A DNA stretch of 64,000 bases from Halomonas qaidamensis. Lineage in GTDB: Bacteria; Pseudomonadota; Gammaproteobacteria; Pseudomonadales; Halomonadaceae. The notes below the pieces were generated by a model. The model saw only the letters and a list, made by a program, of their open reading frames with translations, was not told the origin of the DNA and made no database searches. The position numbers and the translations under genes were made by a program. The DNA is taken from positions 2,852,001 through 2,916,000 of the forward strand of contig NZ_CP080627.1 in the NCBI RefSeq assembly GCF_025917315.1, written 5' to 3'. This document shows, piece by piece, positions 1 to 9,231 of the stretch. Each line of letters starts with the position of its first letter. The first letter of the stretch is position 1.

Positions 1-1627
1 ACTCAATCAAGTCGCGACATAGCGGTGTTTCTTCACTCTCTGGCAACCAGTCCAAGGAATCCGGTAGTGCTGCCACTAAGCTAGGCTCATTCAACAGTAG
101 CTGTACAATCCGTGCCACGGTCGAAAGCACTTGCGGGCGATGCTGCAGTGCCTGCCTTTGTGGTGACTTTTTCTTACTGGAGCCTGAAGGTTTAGGTTTG
201 GCGCTGACCAACGGTCCCTCATGATGCTCAAATGGCATCATGTCAGGCGACTCGACCTGCTCCCAGTACACGGCCTCCTGCGAAGACGCCTTCTGCGCCT
301 CTTTTTGTGCACTGACAGCCGCACGCTTATCAAGTAGGTTTTTTAGCTGCGATTGCGCCAATCCACTGCGCTTAGCCAATGCCTCTAACAGTAACGATTT
401 GAGCATTCCTTCAGGCACTTTGTTCAATGCCTCAAGCACCTGACTTGCAAACCGCTCTCGCCCTTCCACGGTATTCAAGTCACGCCCCTGCGCTGCCTGC
501 TCAAAGAGAAACTCAGACAGCGGCATCGCGCAGGTAACGCGATTTTGGAACGCCTCACTACCTTCACGACGCACCAACGTATCCGGGTCATCACCTTCTG
601 GCAGAAACAGGAAGCGCGCTTCACGACCGTCAATCATCTGCGGCAATGCTGTTTCTAAGGCACGGCTGGCGGCTTGGCGTCCTGCACGGTCGCCGTCAAA
701 GCAAAACACCACACGGCTGACCAAACGAAACAGTCGGCTTAGGTGGTCTTCTGTCGTTGCCGTACCCAGGGTAGCAACTGCGTTATTGATGCCGAACTGC
801 GCTAGCGCGACGACATCCATATAGCCTTCCACAATAACAAGCTGTTCAAGCTTGCTTGAGGCTTGGCGAGCCTCATACAGCCCATACAACTCACGCCCCT
901 TGTGAAAGACAGGCGTTTCTGGCGAGTTCAAGTATTTAGGCTGGTCATCGCCCATTACCCGACCGCCAAACGCAATGGTTCGACCCCTTAAGTCCCGAAT
1001 GGGAAACATCACACGATCACGAAAGCGGTCATACGTCCGCCCTGTGTCTTCACGGTGAATAAGCAAGCCATACTCTACTTGGACAGGCTCACCAATACCC
1101 CGTGCGCTCAAGTGCTGTTTTAGGGCCTCCCATCCACCGGGCGCATAACCAATACCATAGGTACTAACGACGTCCTGCGATAACCCACGGCCTTGCAGAT
1201 AGCGCTGCGCTCCCTGCCCCTCCTGCATTTTTAGCCGTTCTCGGTAAAAACTGGCAGCAAGTTCAAGAAGGTTAACGCCCTCTTTGCGCTTTTTTTCGCG
1301 CTGCTGAGCGCGCGGATCATCGGCACCCTCACGAGGAACCTCTAACCCTAAACGGCTAGCCAACTGCCCAACCGCATCGGGAAAGGGTAGTTTGTCGTAT
1401 TCCATTAGAAAGCGTAGCGCATTACCGTGGGCACCACACCCAAAGCAGTGATAAAACTGTTTATCAGCGCTGACCGTAAATGACGGAGTTTTCTCTTGAT
1501 GGAAAGGACATAGCCCAGAATAGTTACGCCCGGCCTTTTTAAGCTGCACACGCTCACCAACCACCTCGACCACATCTACACGGCCTAAAAGGTCATCAAT
1601 GAAACGTTGTGGAATTTGGCCTGCCAT
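1..1627 (-). CDS. dnaG: DNA primase DnaG (partial, runs off the left edge)
   Basis: Primase that makes RNA primers for DNA replication at the fork with DnaB helicase. The visible 542 codons carry the N-terminal CHC2 zinc finger (Cys40, His43, Cys61, Cys64) and the catalytic Toprim core with VEGYMDVVAL near residue 267 and a downstream FDGDRAGRQAA segment. The family is usually about 580-650 residues, so only the end of the C-terminal helicase-binding domain is missing beyond the window. The ATG at 1627 precedes MAGQIPQRFIDDLL, the expected N-terminus. It lies downstream of rpsU on the same strand, as in the rpsU-dnaG-rpoD macromolecular synthesis operon; rpoD would be expected to the left but is not visible. 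Confidence 0.97.
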   Translation of the reverse strand, partial: MAGQIPQRFIDDLLGRVDVVEVVGERVQLKKAGRNYSGLCPFHQEKTPSFTVSADKQFYHCFGCGAHGNALRFLMEYDKLPFPDAVGQLASRLGLEVPREGADDPRAQQREKKRKEGVNLLELAASFYRERLKMQEGQGAQRYLQGRGLSQDVVSTYGIGYAPGGWEALKQHLSARGIGEPVQVEYGLLIHREDTGRTYDRFRDRVMFPIRDLRGRTIAFGGRVMGDDQPKYLNSPETPVFHKGRELYGLYEARQASSKLEQLVIVEGYMDVVALAQFGINNAVATLGTATTEDHLSRLFRLVSRVVFCFDGDRAGRQAASRALETALPQMIDGREARFLFLPEGDDPDTLVRREGSEAFQNRVTCAMPLSEFLFEQAAQGRDLNTVEGRERFASQVLEALNKVPEGMLKSLLLEALAKRSGLAQSQLKNLLDKRAAVSAQKEAQKASSQEAVYWEQVESPDMMPFEHHEGPLVSAKPKPSGSSKKKSPQRQALQHRPQVLSTVARIVQLLLNEPSLVAALPDSLDWLPESEETPLCRDLIE

Positions 1628-1714
1628 GAACTGCGGGCATCCTCGCGCAAAGCGCTAGATCACCTGCCTAAGGTCATCAGGCATGTTGCCAGATCACCAT
1701 AAACAGCGATGAAT

Positions 1715-1750
1715 CAAAACAAAAACAAACGGCCACCTAGTGGCGGCCGC
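1715..1750 (-). terminator. Rho-independent terminator or attenuator between rpsU and dnaG
   Basis: Read on the minus strand, a GC-rich hairpin (GCCAC/GTGGC with a 3-nt loop, or an outer CGGCC/GGCCG pairing, 1730-1749) is followed by a T-rich tract broken by single G residues (1715-1730). In E. coli a partial terminator sits at this same place in the rpsU-dnaG operon and lowers primase expression relative to S21. That role is inferred here. Confidence 0.7.
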
Positions 1751-1804
1751 TTGACATCCCTCTTGAGACGACCAGCTAACTGCTCCGGCCCCCTCGGGTA
1801 CGGA

Positions 1805-2020
1805 TCAATAGAGCCGTTCGAAACGCTTTTGCTCACGCTGAATCTTCTTGGCGTGGCGTTTTACGGCAGCTGCCGCTTTGCGCTTACGCTCAGCAGTCGG
1901 CTTCTCATAGTGCTCGCGGCGGCGTACTTCAGAAAGAACACCGGCTTTTTCGCAAGAACGCTTGAAGCGACGCAGGGCGACGTCAAACGGCTCGTTATCA
2001 CGTACTTTTACAGAAGGCAT
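1805..2020 (-). CDS. rpsU: 30S ribosomal protein S21
   Basis: Small basic ribosomal protein of the 30S subunit, needed for initiation on mRNAs that pair with 16S rRNA. The 71-residue product [20 protein letters not shown]... matches the family's length and sequence, with a lysine/arginine-rich C-terminal half. The ATG at 2020 is chosen over an upstream in-frame extension because it gives the canonical N-terminus and has AGGTGAG a few bases upstream. It is the first gene of the operon with dnaG and diverges from tsaD across 218 bp. Confidence 0.98.
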   Translation of the reverse strand: MPSVKVRDNEPFDVALRRFKRSCEKAGVLSEVRRREHYEKPTAERKRKAAAAVKRHAKKIQREQKRFERLY

Positions 2021-2238
2021 TAAGCACTCACCTACCTTAAGGAGTCTTGAGTTCGGATAGTTCGTACACTGATAAAGACACAGTATACGACCCAGTTTTA
2101 CAGCGCACAGTAGTCTAGTCGTGGTTGATGATCTTTGCAAATGCTTACGCGCTTCAAGCATGAGAATGCTAAACTAGTGTCCTGGTTTCCAGCACTGTTT
2201 TTACCTACGATTTTCAACTGACAACGAGTTCTTCAGCT

Positions 2239-3279
2239 ATGCGCGTACTGGGCATTGAAACATCTTGCGATGAAACGGGCGTCGCGATTTATGATACTTC
2301 GCACACTGGAGGCAGCGGCCTGCTTGCCGACGCGCTATATAGTCAAATTGCCATGCATGCCGAGTATGGTGGCGTGGTGCCTGAACTTGCCTCTCGCGAC
2401 CATACGCGCAAGCTGTTACCGCTGATTGAGCAAGTATTGCACGACGCAAAGCTGACGCGTAACGATCTAGACGGCATTGCCTACACCGCAGGCCCGGGGT
2501 TAGTGGGCGCACTAATGGTTGGCGCCAGCACAGCGCACGGCATGGCACGCGCCCTGGACATCCCGGTACTTGGCGTACACCACATGGAAGGCCACCTGTT
2601 AGCCCCTATGCTGGAAGATGACGCCCCTGACTTCCCCTTTGTCGCCTTGCTTGTCTCTGGCGGGCATACCCAGCTTGTCGAAGTGCAGGCGCTTGGGCAC
2701 TATCAGCTACTCGGCGAATCGGTTGATGATGCAGCGGGTGAAGCCTTCGACAAAGCAGCCAAAATGCTTGGGCTTGCCTACCCCGGCGGCCCTCACGTGG
2801 CTAAACTTGCTGAGCAAGGCGACCCAAAACGTTTCCGCTTTCCACGGCCAATGACCGACCGCCCTGGCCTAGACTTCAGTTTTTCCGGCTTAAAAACTCA
2901 TACGCTGACCGCTATTCGCCAATTGGAAGCAGCTGGAGAACTAGACACCCAAGCCAAAGCCGACGTGGCGAGAGCCTTTGAAGAAGCTGTCGTGGACACC
3001 CTGGTTATCAAATGCCGACGCGCATTGGACCAAACCGGTTTAAAGCGCTTGGTGGTCGCAGGTGGCGTCAGTGCTAACCAACGCCTGCGTGAGCGCCTAG
3101 CGGTCGAAACAGAGAAACGTAACGCGCGGTCTTATTACCCTCGCGGGCGCTTTTGCACCGACAACGGCGCAATGATCGCTTATGTCGGCGCCCAACGCCT
3201 AGCGGCGGGAGAGCATGATGATAACGGCGTTATGAAGGCGACGCCGCGTTGGCCGCTGGACACCTTAACGCCCACCTAA
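2239..3279 (+). CDS. tsaD: tRNA N6-adenosine threonylcarbamoyltransferase TsaD
   Basis: Transfers the threonylcarbamoyl group from TC-AMP to A37 of tRNAs reading ANN codons (t6A), working with TsaB, TsaE and TsaC. The 346-residue protein has the ASKHA-fold start [16 protein letters not shown], the HxxxH metal motif (His115, His119 in VHHMEGH), and the later FSFSGLKT and [12 protein letters not shown] motifs. Length matches the family (about 337-346). It is divergent from rpsU, an arrangement common in Gammaproteobacteria, and convergent with plsY, with 18 bp between the stops. Confidence 0.98.
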   Translation: MRVLGIETSCDETGVAIYDTSHTGGSGLLADALYSQIAMHAEYGGVVPELASRDHTRKLLPLIEQVLHDAKLTRNDLDGIAYTAGPGLVGALMVGASTAHGMARALDIPVLGVHHMEGHLLAPMLEDDAPDFPFVALLVSGGHTQLVEVQALGHYQLLGESVDDAAGEAFDKAAKMLGLAYPGGPHVAKLAEQGDPKRFRFPRPMTDRPGLDFSFSGLKTHTLTAIRQLEAAGELDTQAKADVARAFEEAVVDTLVIKCRRALDQTGLKRLVVAGGVSANQRLRERLAVETEKRNARSYYPRGRFCTDNGAMIAYVGAQRLAAGEHDDNGVMKATPRWPLDTLTPT

Positions 3280-3297
3280 CTTCTATAGCGGCCCCTA

Positions 3298-3867
3298 CTA
3301 GCCGCGTAAATGCGGCTCTTCTCCTCGACGCAGGCGACGAATATTCAATCCATGCCGCGCGAGCACCAATAGACTGAAACCACTCACGACCATAACGTAG
3401 TCGGGTGCTAGCCAGACGCAGGCCAGCGGCGCAACAAATGCACTAATAAGCGATGCTGCCGCAGCCATTCGCAGCCGCCAAGCAAGCAGCATCCAGCATA
3501 TGGCACTAAGCAGCGCCACGCTGGGCACCAAGATCAGTAGCACGCCAAACGCACTGGCAACCGACTTACCACCGCGAAACCTATGCCAAAGAGGATAGCT
3601 ATGACCCAGGAGAACGGCTAATCCTACTGCCCCCTGTAGCCAAACAGGTAGCCCCAGCCATTTGGCTGCCAGCACTGCAGGTGCCCCTTTTAATGCATCT
3701 AGCAATAGCGTGGTGACTGCTAAGCGCGGCCCGTAAAGGCGCAGCACGTTCGAAAACCCAGGGTTACATGAACCTTGATAGCGCGGATCAGGCACGCCTG
3801 CCAACCGACATACGCTCAGCGCCGCTAACCAGCTTCCGCTTAAGTAGCCCACCACGATCCATATCAT
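3298..3867 (-). CDS. plsY: Acyl-phosphate:glycerol-3-phosphate acyltransferase PlsY
   Basis: Inner-membrane enzyme that acylates glycerol-3-phosphate using acyl-phosphate made by PlsX, the first step of phospholipid synthesis. The roughly 189-residue protein has about five hydrophobic spans and the PlsY motifs QGSCNPGFSNVLR (motif 1) and GHSYPLWHRFRGGKSVA (motif 2). Motif 1 differs from the usual SGSGNPGATNVLR. The ATG at 3867 (MIWIVVGYLSG) aligns with known N-termini; a GTG at 3879 with an upstream TAGGAG is an alternative. It is divergent from folB, as often seen. Confidence 0.95.
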   Translation of the reverse strand: MIWIVVGYLSGSWLAALSVCRLAGVPDPRYQGSCNPGFSNVLRLYGPRLAVTTLLLDALKGAPAVLAAKWLGLPVWLQGAVGLAVLLGHSYPLWHRFRGGKSVASAFGVLLILVPSVALLSAICWMLLAWRLRMAAAASLISAFVAPLACVWLAPDYVMVVSGFSLLVLARHGLNIRRLRRGEEPHLRG

Positions 3868-3972
3868 TCCGCTCACCACCTTGGCTCCTACCCAGCGTTA
3901 GACCGTACTCAGCTGTCGTTTCGCGCTATCCTCAAGTACAATCGCCCGCTTGTTGACGCTAGGGGAAAACCT

Positions 3973-4329
3973 GTGGATCGCATTTTGATCGAAGCGCTGG
4001 CAGTAGATACCGTCATCGGTGTGTACGACTGGGAGCGCACCATTGTTCAGTCTTTAAGCTTGGACTTATCGCTCGCAACGGACATACGTCCCGCTGCCGC
4101 TACAGATGACTTGAGCTTAACACTTGATTATGCAGCCATTTGCCAGCGAATCCAGCGCTTTGCTGACGAGCACCAATTTGCTCTCGTCGAGACCTTTGCA
4201 GAACGCCTGGCTGAGTGCTTACAGCAGGAGTTCTCCATTACCTGGCTGCGCCTTACCGTACGCAAACCAGGGGCAGTTCCACAAGCCGCTAGCGTGGGTC
4301 TTGAAATTACCCGTGGCACGCTTCCATGA
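3973..4329 (+). CDS. folB: Dihydroneopterin aldolase FolB
   Basis: Converts 7,8-dihydroneopterin to 6-hydroxymethyl-7,8-dihydropterin and glycolaldehyde in folate biosynthesis. The product is 118 residues, the usual FolB size, with the conserved N-terminal MDRILIEALAVDTVIGVYDW segment and the KPGAVPQA motif near the C-terminus. It starts with GTG after AGGGG. The stop overlaps the folK ATG by 4 bp, so the next pathway enzyme is translationally coupled. Confidence 0.96.
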   Translation: MDRILIEALAVDTVIGVYDWERTIVQSLSLDLSLATDIRPAAATDDLSLTLDYAAICQRIQRFADEHQFALVETFAERLAECLQQEFSITWLRLTVRKPGAVPQAASVGLEITRGTLP

Positions 4330-4871
4330 GCTTGGTTACTCTCAGTTTAGGCAGCAATATCGATCCTGACACTCATATTCGCCTGTGCCTAGACGCGCTT
4401 GAAGATACCTTTGGCACCCTGCAAATATCGCGTGTTTTTGAAAGCGAGCCGGTGGGTTTTAATGATAATCGCAACTTTTATAACCTTGTAGTTGCGTTTG
4501 ATAGCGACTGGACGGTGGGTGAGCTTCAAGCGTGGTCTAAACAGCTTGAAATCGCCCATGGTCGTACACCCGACATGGTTAAGTGCAGCTCACGGGCATT
4601 AGATATTGACCTACTTACGGTGGGAGACGTGTGCGCCACCATTGATAATGTCACCCTACCCCGAGAAGAGATCACGCACAACGCCTTCGTCCTACAGCCC
4701 TTAGCCGAACTGCTACCCAATCAACGTCACCCCCTCTGTGGCCTGCCTTACGCTACACTATGGCAACGCTTCGATATGGGCAGCCAACGCTTATGGGCCA
4801 TCGATTTTCAATGGCGTGGCCGCTGGGTTTCCCAGGCAGACCCCGCGCCAAAGAAGGCATCTGTTCGCTAA
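4326..4871 (+). CDS. folK: 2-amino-4-hydroxy-6-hydroxymethyldihydropteridine diphosphokinase FolK
   Basis: Pyrophosphorylates 6-hydroxymethyl-7,8-dihydropterin, the step after FolB, giving the substrate for dihydropteroate synthase. The 181-residue protein has the LGSNI start, the EPVGFNDNRNFYNLV substrate-binding stretch, and the signature CSSRALDIDLL. It is slightly longer than the E. coli enzyme (159) through a C-terminal tail. It overlaps folB by 4 bp and is convergent with cca. Confidence 0.96.
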   Translation: MSLVTLSLGSNIDPDTHIRLCLDALEDTFGTLQISRVFESEPVGFNDNRNFYNLVVAFDSDWTVGELQAWSKQLEIAHGRTPDMVKCSSRALDIDLLTVGDVCATIDNVTLPREEITHNAFVLQPLAELLPNQRHPLCGLPYATLWQRFDMGSQRLWAIDFQWRGRWVSQADPAPKKASVR

Positions 4872-4891
4872 CCAGAGTTCACAGTTAACGC

Positions 4892-6037
4892 TTAGCGCAT
4901 CTCCAAAATCGCGTTCGCCACTACCTGCTGTCGGCGTGCACGTAGCGCCTGACCTAAGGCTGCTCCGCGATAACCCTCTTGCAATAGTGCTTGTGGGTCT
5001 ACGCTTTGTGCGGCATGCCACGCTCGGCTCAGCGGTTCAACCGCCTCTTTAGCTAAACGCTTGATGAGCTGTAACTGCGCATTAACCTGCGTGGGCTTAC
5101 GCCAGCCATCCAAACGCTCTAGCCAATGCAGAACGCGTTCGTCGCTTAATGGCTCGGACAATACATGCATACTAAGCGCTACATGGCGGGCAAGTTGTGA
5201 CACCGCATTGGGTAGCCGCAACCTTACCGCCAGCTCATCACGCTGTGAATCACTCAATACCGATACCATCAACGCGTAGCGCCAGTGAGCTAGTGGAAGA
5301 GAGCTGTCGATTGCCACTTGCTCGGCTGCCTCCAGCGCCATTGCTTCAAGCGCACTTTTCAGTACCACCTCATCCGCCAGCTCTGGCCACCAAGTTACCA
5401 GCGCCTCGCAATCGTTCAGAGCAATGAAATAACAATCGGGGGTAGGTTCGCCCAGCGCTTTTTCAGTTTCCACCCACACTCGCTCAGCAGCAAGGTGGAT
5501 AAGCTCTCCACTACGGCTCACCTCTCGCATTAGCGCTAGGGTTTCAGGCGCAATGGTAAACCCTAAGTGTGCGTAACGGGCAAGAAAGCGTGCCGTGCGC
5601 AATACCCGTAAGGGGTCTTCACTAAACGCTGGGGACACGTGGCGCAACAGGCGCTGCTCAATATCCCGCTGACCGTTAAAGGGATCGGTCAACTCGCCAT
5701 CAAAGCGCTGCGCAATTGCGTTGATGGTTAAATCACGTCTTGAAAGGTCTTCTTCCAGGGTTACATCAGGGCTTGCGTGTACTTCGAAACCGCCATAGCC
5801 GTGGCCAGACTTTCTTTCAGTTCGTGCGAGCGCATACTCTTCGGCGGTATCAGGATGCAGAAAGACCGGAAAATCGCGCCCCACTGGTTTAAAACCCCGC
5901 TGCTGCATAACGTCTGGCGTGGCACCGACGACGACCCAATCATTATCAACTACCGGCCAGCCTAACAGCGCATCGCGCACTGCCCCGCCAACACGATAAA
6001 CGTCGAGCCCTTTGGTTTTCGCATCCACCTGAAACAC
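4892..6037 (-). CDS. cca: CCA-adding tRNA nucleotidyltransferase
   Basis: Adds or repairs the 3' CCA end of tRNA. It has the class II nucleotidyltransferase head: [14 protein letters not shown], the catalytic DxD in [10 protein letters not shown], and [10 protein letters not shown], followed by the neck segment [15 protein letters not shown]. The C-terminal part lacks the His-Asp phosphohydrolase signature (no HTLM...HDLGK) seen in E. coli Cca, and the protein is shorter (381 versus 412 residues). A GTG at 6037 with AAGGG 8 bases upstream fits better than the upstream TTG at 6058. It lies downstream of apaH on the same strand, with a short tandem repeat in the gap. Confidence 0.93.
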   Translation of the reverse strand: MFQVDAKTKGLDVYRVGGAVRDALLGWPVVDNDWVVVGATPDVMQQRGFKPVGRDFPVFLHPDTAEEYALARTERKSGHGYGGFEVHASPDVTLEEDLSRRDLTINAIAQRFDGELTDPFNGQRDIEQRLLRHVSPAFSEDPLRVLRTARFLARYAHLGFTIAPETLALMREVSRSGELIHLAAERVWVETEKALGEPTPDCYFIALNDCEALVTWWPELADEVVLKSALEAMALEAAEQVAIDSSLPLAHWRYALMVSVLSDSQRDELAVRLRLPNAVSQLARHVALSMHVLSEPLSDERVLHWLERLDGWRKPTQVNAQLQLIKRLAKEAVEPLSRAWHAAQSVDPQALLQEGYRGAALGQALRARRQQVVANAILEMR

Positions 6038-6052
6038 GGCTATCGCCCTTTT

Positions 6053-6095
6053 TTTCAATGTCTCGTGTTTTAATGTCTCGTATTTTAATGTCTAG
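6053..6095. repeat. Three tandem copies of a 15-bp unit
   Basis: A 15-bp unit (TTTTAATGTCTCGTA and near copies) is repeated at 6053-6067, 6068-6082 and 6083-6095. The array runs from the apaH stop codon, which lies in the third copy, to the start region of cca. It looks like a small slippage or duplication array. Confidence 0.8.
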
Positions 6096-6900
6096 GCCGA
6101 CGGCTAGGTACGCTGATGCGCTCACCCGACTCCAGATTGAGAGCGGTTAACGACCCACCCCACACGCAACCCGTGTCCAGCGCCTCAACATGAATCGCGG
6201 CATTCGGGGTACGGCCCTCTAATGCGGCCCAGTGTCCGAACAGCAGCTGTAGCGTATCCGCCCTTGGGTACTGAAACCAGGGAGCAAATCCGTCGGGAGC
6301 ACTTTCCAAGCCTTCCTTAGCAGCAAAGTCCAGCTTGCCGTCGCTATTGATAAAGCGCATACGGGTAAAAACATTAACGAGACAGCGCATACGATCCATC
6401 CCTTCCAGGTCGTCACGGAACTGGTCAGGCTGATTACCAAATAGTTGCGTTAAAAACTCGCCTGAACGCTCACTGAGCAAAACCGCCTGAACTTCTTGGC
6501 TAAACGATATCGCCTGCTCTGCGCGCCACGTGGGCAACACGCCCGCATGGGTCATCAGTGTATTATTTTCATAAATTGCCAATGGTTGGCTTTGCAGCCA
6601 GTCCAGCACCTGTTCGCGCTGCGGTGCTGCAAGAATATCGCTGAGGGTGTCGTTTTTTTTCAGCTTTCCGCCACCGCGCGCCACCACCAGCAGATGAAAA
6701 TCGTGATTACCCAGCACGCAGCGGGCAGCACCGCCTAACGCCTGCACTTCCTTCAAACAGGCAAGCGACCCAGGGCCGCGATTGACTAAGTCGCCAACCA
6801 GCCAGAGTGTGTCGTTTGCAGGATTAAAGCCAAGCTGCTCTAGCAAGCTGACAAACTCAGCATGACAGCCGTGCAGATCACCAATGACATAAGTGCTCAT
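6085..6900 (-). CDS. apaH: Bis(5'-nucleosyl)-tetraphosphatase, symmetrical, ApaH
   Basis: Hydrolyses Ap4A to two ADP and in E. coli also acts as a decapping enzyme on Np4-capped RNA. The 271-residue protein has the phosphoesterase motifs in order: YVIGDLHGC at the N-terminus, [12 protein letters not shown], and LGNHDFHLL, all metal ligands of the PPP-type fold. Length is close to the E. coli enzyme (280). It is the last gene of the lptD-surA-pdxA-rsmA-apaG-apaH block, 22 bp after apaG. Confidence 0.96.
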   Translation of the reverse strand: MSTYVIGDLHGCHAEFVSLLEQLGFNPANDTLWLVGDLVNRGPGSLACLKEVQALGGAARCVLGNHDFHLLVVARGGGKLKKNDTLSDILAAPQREQVLDWLQSQPLAIYENNTLMTHAGVLPTWRAEQAISFSQEVQAVLLSERSGEFLTQLFGNQPDQFRDDLEGMDRMRCLVNVFTRMRFINSDGKLDFAAKEGLESAPDGFAPWFQYPRADTLQLLFGHWAALEGRTPNAAIHVEALDTGCVWGGSLTALNLESGERISVPSRRPRH

Positions 6901-6922
6901 GGCTACCCCTTTTAGAGAATGG

Positions 6923-7300
6923 TCAATGAAGCTGACGCGGCACCGCTAGCCTAAAAGGTGCAATGGGCACATCAAAGGCCCGCTGGGTGTAGGTATTGAG
7001 CAACGTATAAGCACCTTCCATAACACCTACCGGCGTTTGCAGAATAGCTCGACTGGTGTAGCGAAAACGCTGTCCTGGGCCAATTAACGGTTGCTGGCCC
7101 ACCACCCCTTTGCCACGTACCTCTTGGCTATCGCCGTTACCTTGGGTAATTTTCCAGTAGCGCGCCATGAGCTGCACGCTATGAGGGCTTTGGTTATGCA
7201 CCGTTACGGTATAACTAAACACAAAACGCGACTCACTGTCGTTTGACTCTGCCACCCGGTACTCAGGCGCAATGCTAACCTCAATGGCTAAAGCACTCAC
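6923..7300 (-). CDS. apaG: ApaG (DUF525 domain) protein
   Basis: A 125-residue immunoglobulin-like ApaG/CorD protein. The family has no settled enzymatic role; loss in Salmonella affects cobalt resistance and Mg transport. Typical segments are the FSYTVTVHNQSPHSVQLMARYW core and GVMEGAYTLLN near the C-terminus. It starts with GTG in a GTGA overlap with the rsmA stop, so the two are translationally coupled. Confidence 0.95.
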   Translation of the reverse strand: MSALAIEVSIAPEYRVAESNDSESRFVFSYTVTVHNQSPHSVQLMARYWKITQGNGDSQEVRGKGVVGQQPLIGPGQRFRYTSRAILQTPVGVMEGAYTLLNTYTQRAFDVPIAPFRLAVPRQLH

Positions 7301-8127
7301 GCGTCGTCACTCCCTTTGTTACTAAGCGCTTCGTCCGCCGCCACTTGATTAGCGATAGTTACGTACTCAGCAACCGACAGGGTTTGCGGACGCCGTGCGG
7401 GATCAATGCCTAACGCCTCTAATGTTTCTGCGCTCACTCTACCTTTTAAGTTATTACGTAGTGTTTTGCGCCGCTGACCAAACGCTAACTTGACCAGCTC
7501 AAACAGCAGCGCTGGGTCATCTGCCGTTTGGGGCAAGCTTTCATGAGGCGTCAGCCTAACAATGGCGGAGTCAACTTTCGGCCTAGGAACGAAGGCTTCT
7601 GGTGGCACGATAAACAGCTGGTCAACATGGCAGTAATACTGCGCCATCACTGACAGCCGCCCCCAATCAGTGCTGCCTGGCTCAGCGGCCAAGCGCTCAA
7701 CGACCTCTTTTTGCAGCATAAAGTGCATATCGGCAATCGCATTACCCATGGTCAATAAATGCACAATAAGCGGTGTCGAGATATTGTAAGGCAGGTTACC
7801 GACCACTCGCAGCGCTGGGCCATCCCCTTTTAGCGCAGTGAAATCAAACTTCAGTGCATCACCTTCATGAATCACAAAGTCAGGGTAGTTAAAAAACTGC
7901 ACCCTCAAACCAGGAATCAAATCACGGTCTAGCTCAATGACTTCAAGCTTTCCTGTCGCCTCTAACAACGGAGCAGTAAGCGCGCCTTGTCCTGGGCCAA
8001 TTTCGACGAGTCGGTCGCCTTCGCGAGGTCCAATAGCACGGACAATACGCGAAATGATGCCGAGGTCACGCAGAAAGTTTTGACCAAAGCGTTTACGAGC
8101 ACGGTGCTGCTGAGGCACTTGAGACAT
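7297..8127 (-). CDS. rsmA: 16S rRNA (adenine1518/1519-N6,N6)-dimethyltransferase RsmA
   Basis: Dimethylates two adjacent adenines in helix 45 of 16S rRNA late in 30S assembly (KsgA). The 276-residue Rossmann methyltransferase shows RFGQNFLRD at the N-terminus, the SAM motif VEIGPGQGALT, and the adenine-methylase motif IV NLPYNIST. Length fits the family (about 270). The ATG at 8127 follows an AAGGA ribosome site. It overlaps apaG at its 3' end and follows pdxA by 26 bp. Confidence 0.97.
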   Translation of the reverse strand: MSQVPQQHRARKRFGQNFLRDLGIISRIVRAIGPREGDRLVEIGPGQGALTAPLLEATGKLEVIELDRDLIPGLRVQFFNYPDFVIHEGDALKFDFTALKGDGPALRVVGNLPYNISTPLIVHLLTMGNAIADMHFMLQKEVVERLAAEPGSTDWGRLSVMAQYYCHVDQLFIVPPEAFVPRPKVDSAIVRLTPHESLPQTADDPALLFELVKLAFGQRRKTLRNNLKGRVSAETLEALGIDPARRPQTLSVAEYVTIANQVAADEALSNKGSDDA

Positions 8128-8153
8128 CTAACAGTGTTCCTTGGAGGGTTGAT

Positions 8154-9206
8154 TCATAAAGCAATGGAGGCATTGGCGCGCCGTGCAGCAAGTTGCTTTG
8201 CTAGCGCAAGGGCCACACCTAAGCTATTGGGGTCGGCAATTCCGCGGCCAGCTAAACTAAGCGCGGTGCCATGGTCAACGGAGGTTCGTACCAACGGTAG
8301 GCCAAGCGTAATATTCGCCGCTTGACCAAAGCCTGCGTATTTTAACACCGCTAGCCCTTGGTCATGATACATCGCCAGTACTGCATCAATACCCACCAAA
8401 TGACGCGGTGTAAAAAGCGTATCGGCCGGAAACGGGCCTTGAACATCTAGGCCTTCAGCACGCAGCGCTTTCAACGCAGGAATAATAACATCGTGCTCTT
8501 CATGCCCTAAATGGCCATCTTCACCGGCATGAGGGTTTAGCCCACACACAGCAATACGCGGGCTGGCAATACCAAACTGGCTTTTCAAATCAGCCGCAAG
8601 CAGACGGCTAACACGGGTGATTTTATCGTAGGTAACCGCGTCTGCCACCTCACGCAGCGGCAGATGCGTAGTCACCAGCGCCACGCGCAGATCACCACTA
8701 CCCTGCCAGTGGCTGGACTGGGCGTGAAGTGCTTGATCAGTGGCTAACAACATCACGACCTCATCAACCCCACACGCATCGCGCAGCCATTCAGTATGAC
8801 CAGTGAAGTTGGGGAAGCCACCTTCAATAATCACACCTTTATGAAGCGGCGCAGTAACCATTGCTGCTGCATGGCCCTGTTGGCAGGCGTCTACAGCAAT
8901 TTGCAACGTTTCTAGCACATAGCCTGCATTGGCAGGATTAAGCAAGCCTGGAAGCGCTGGCTCGCGAAGTGCGGCGGGCCATACGACCAATCGCCCGGGT
9001 GAAGACACCTCTTCGCTTCCAGGGGCTGCTTCTACCACATCGAGCTGAAGCCCGAGCAGTGCCGCGCGCTGATTTAGCAACTGGATGTCGCCAATCGCTA
9101 CGGTGTTATTCAATTGGCCATTGGCGGCCAACATCAGCGTAATCTCTGGCCCGATGCCTGCGGGTTCGCCGGTAGTAATTAGCAGCGGTGCAGCACTATT
9201 GCTCAT
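8154..9206 (-). CDS. pdxA: 4-hydroxythreonine-4-phosphate dehydrogenase PdxA
   Basis: NAD-dependent oxidation of 4-phosphohydroxy-L-threonine in DXP-dependent pyridoxal phosphate synthesis. The 350-residue protein starts with the conserved ITTGEPAGIGPEI and has TAPLHKGVI, FTGHTEWL, VCGLNPHAGEDGHLG and the metal-site region AMYHDQGLAVLKY. It sits between surA and rsmA as in E. coli. Confidence 0.97.
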   Translation of the reverse strand: MSNSAAPLLITTGEPAGIGPEITLMLAANGQLNNTVAIGDIQLLNQRAALLGLQLDVVEAAPGSEEVSSPGRLVVWPAALREPALPGLLNPANAGYVLETLQIAVDACQQGHAAAMVTAPLHKGVIIEGGFPNFTGHTEWLRDACGVDEVVMLLATDQALHAQSSHWQGSGDLRVALVTTHLPLREVADAVTYDKITRVSRLLAADLKSQFGIASPRIAVCGLNPHAGEDGHLGHEEHDVIIPALKALRAEGLDVQGPFPADTLFTPRHLVGIDAVLAMYHDQGLAVLKYAGFGQAANITLGLPLVRTSVDHGTALSLAGRGIADPNSLGVALALAKQLAARRANASIAL

Positions 9207-9231
9207 TGCGTTGGCTCATGGTGATTGCTCG

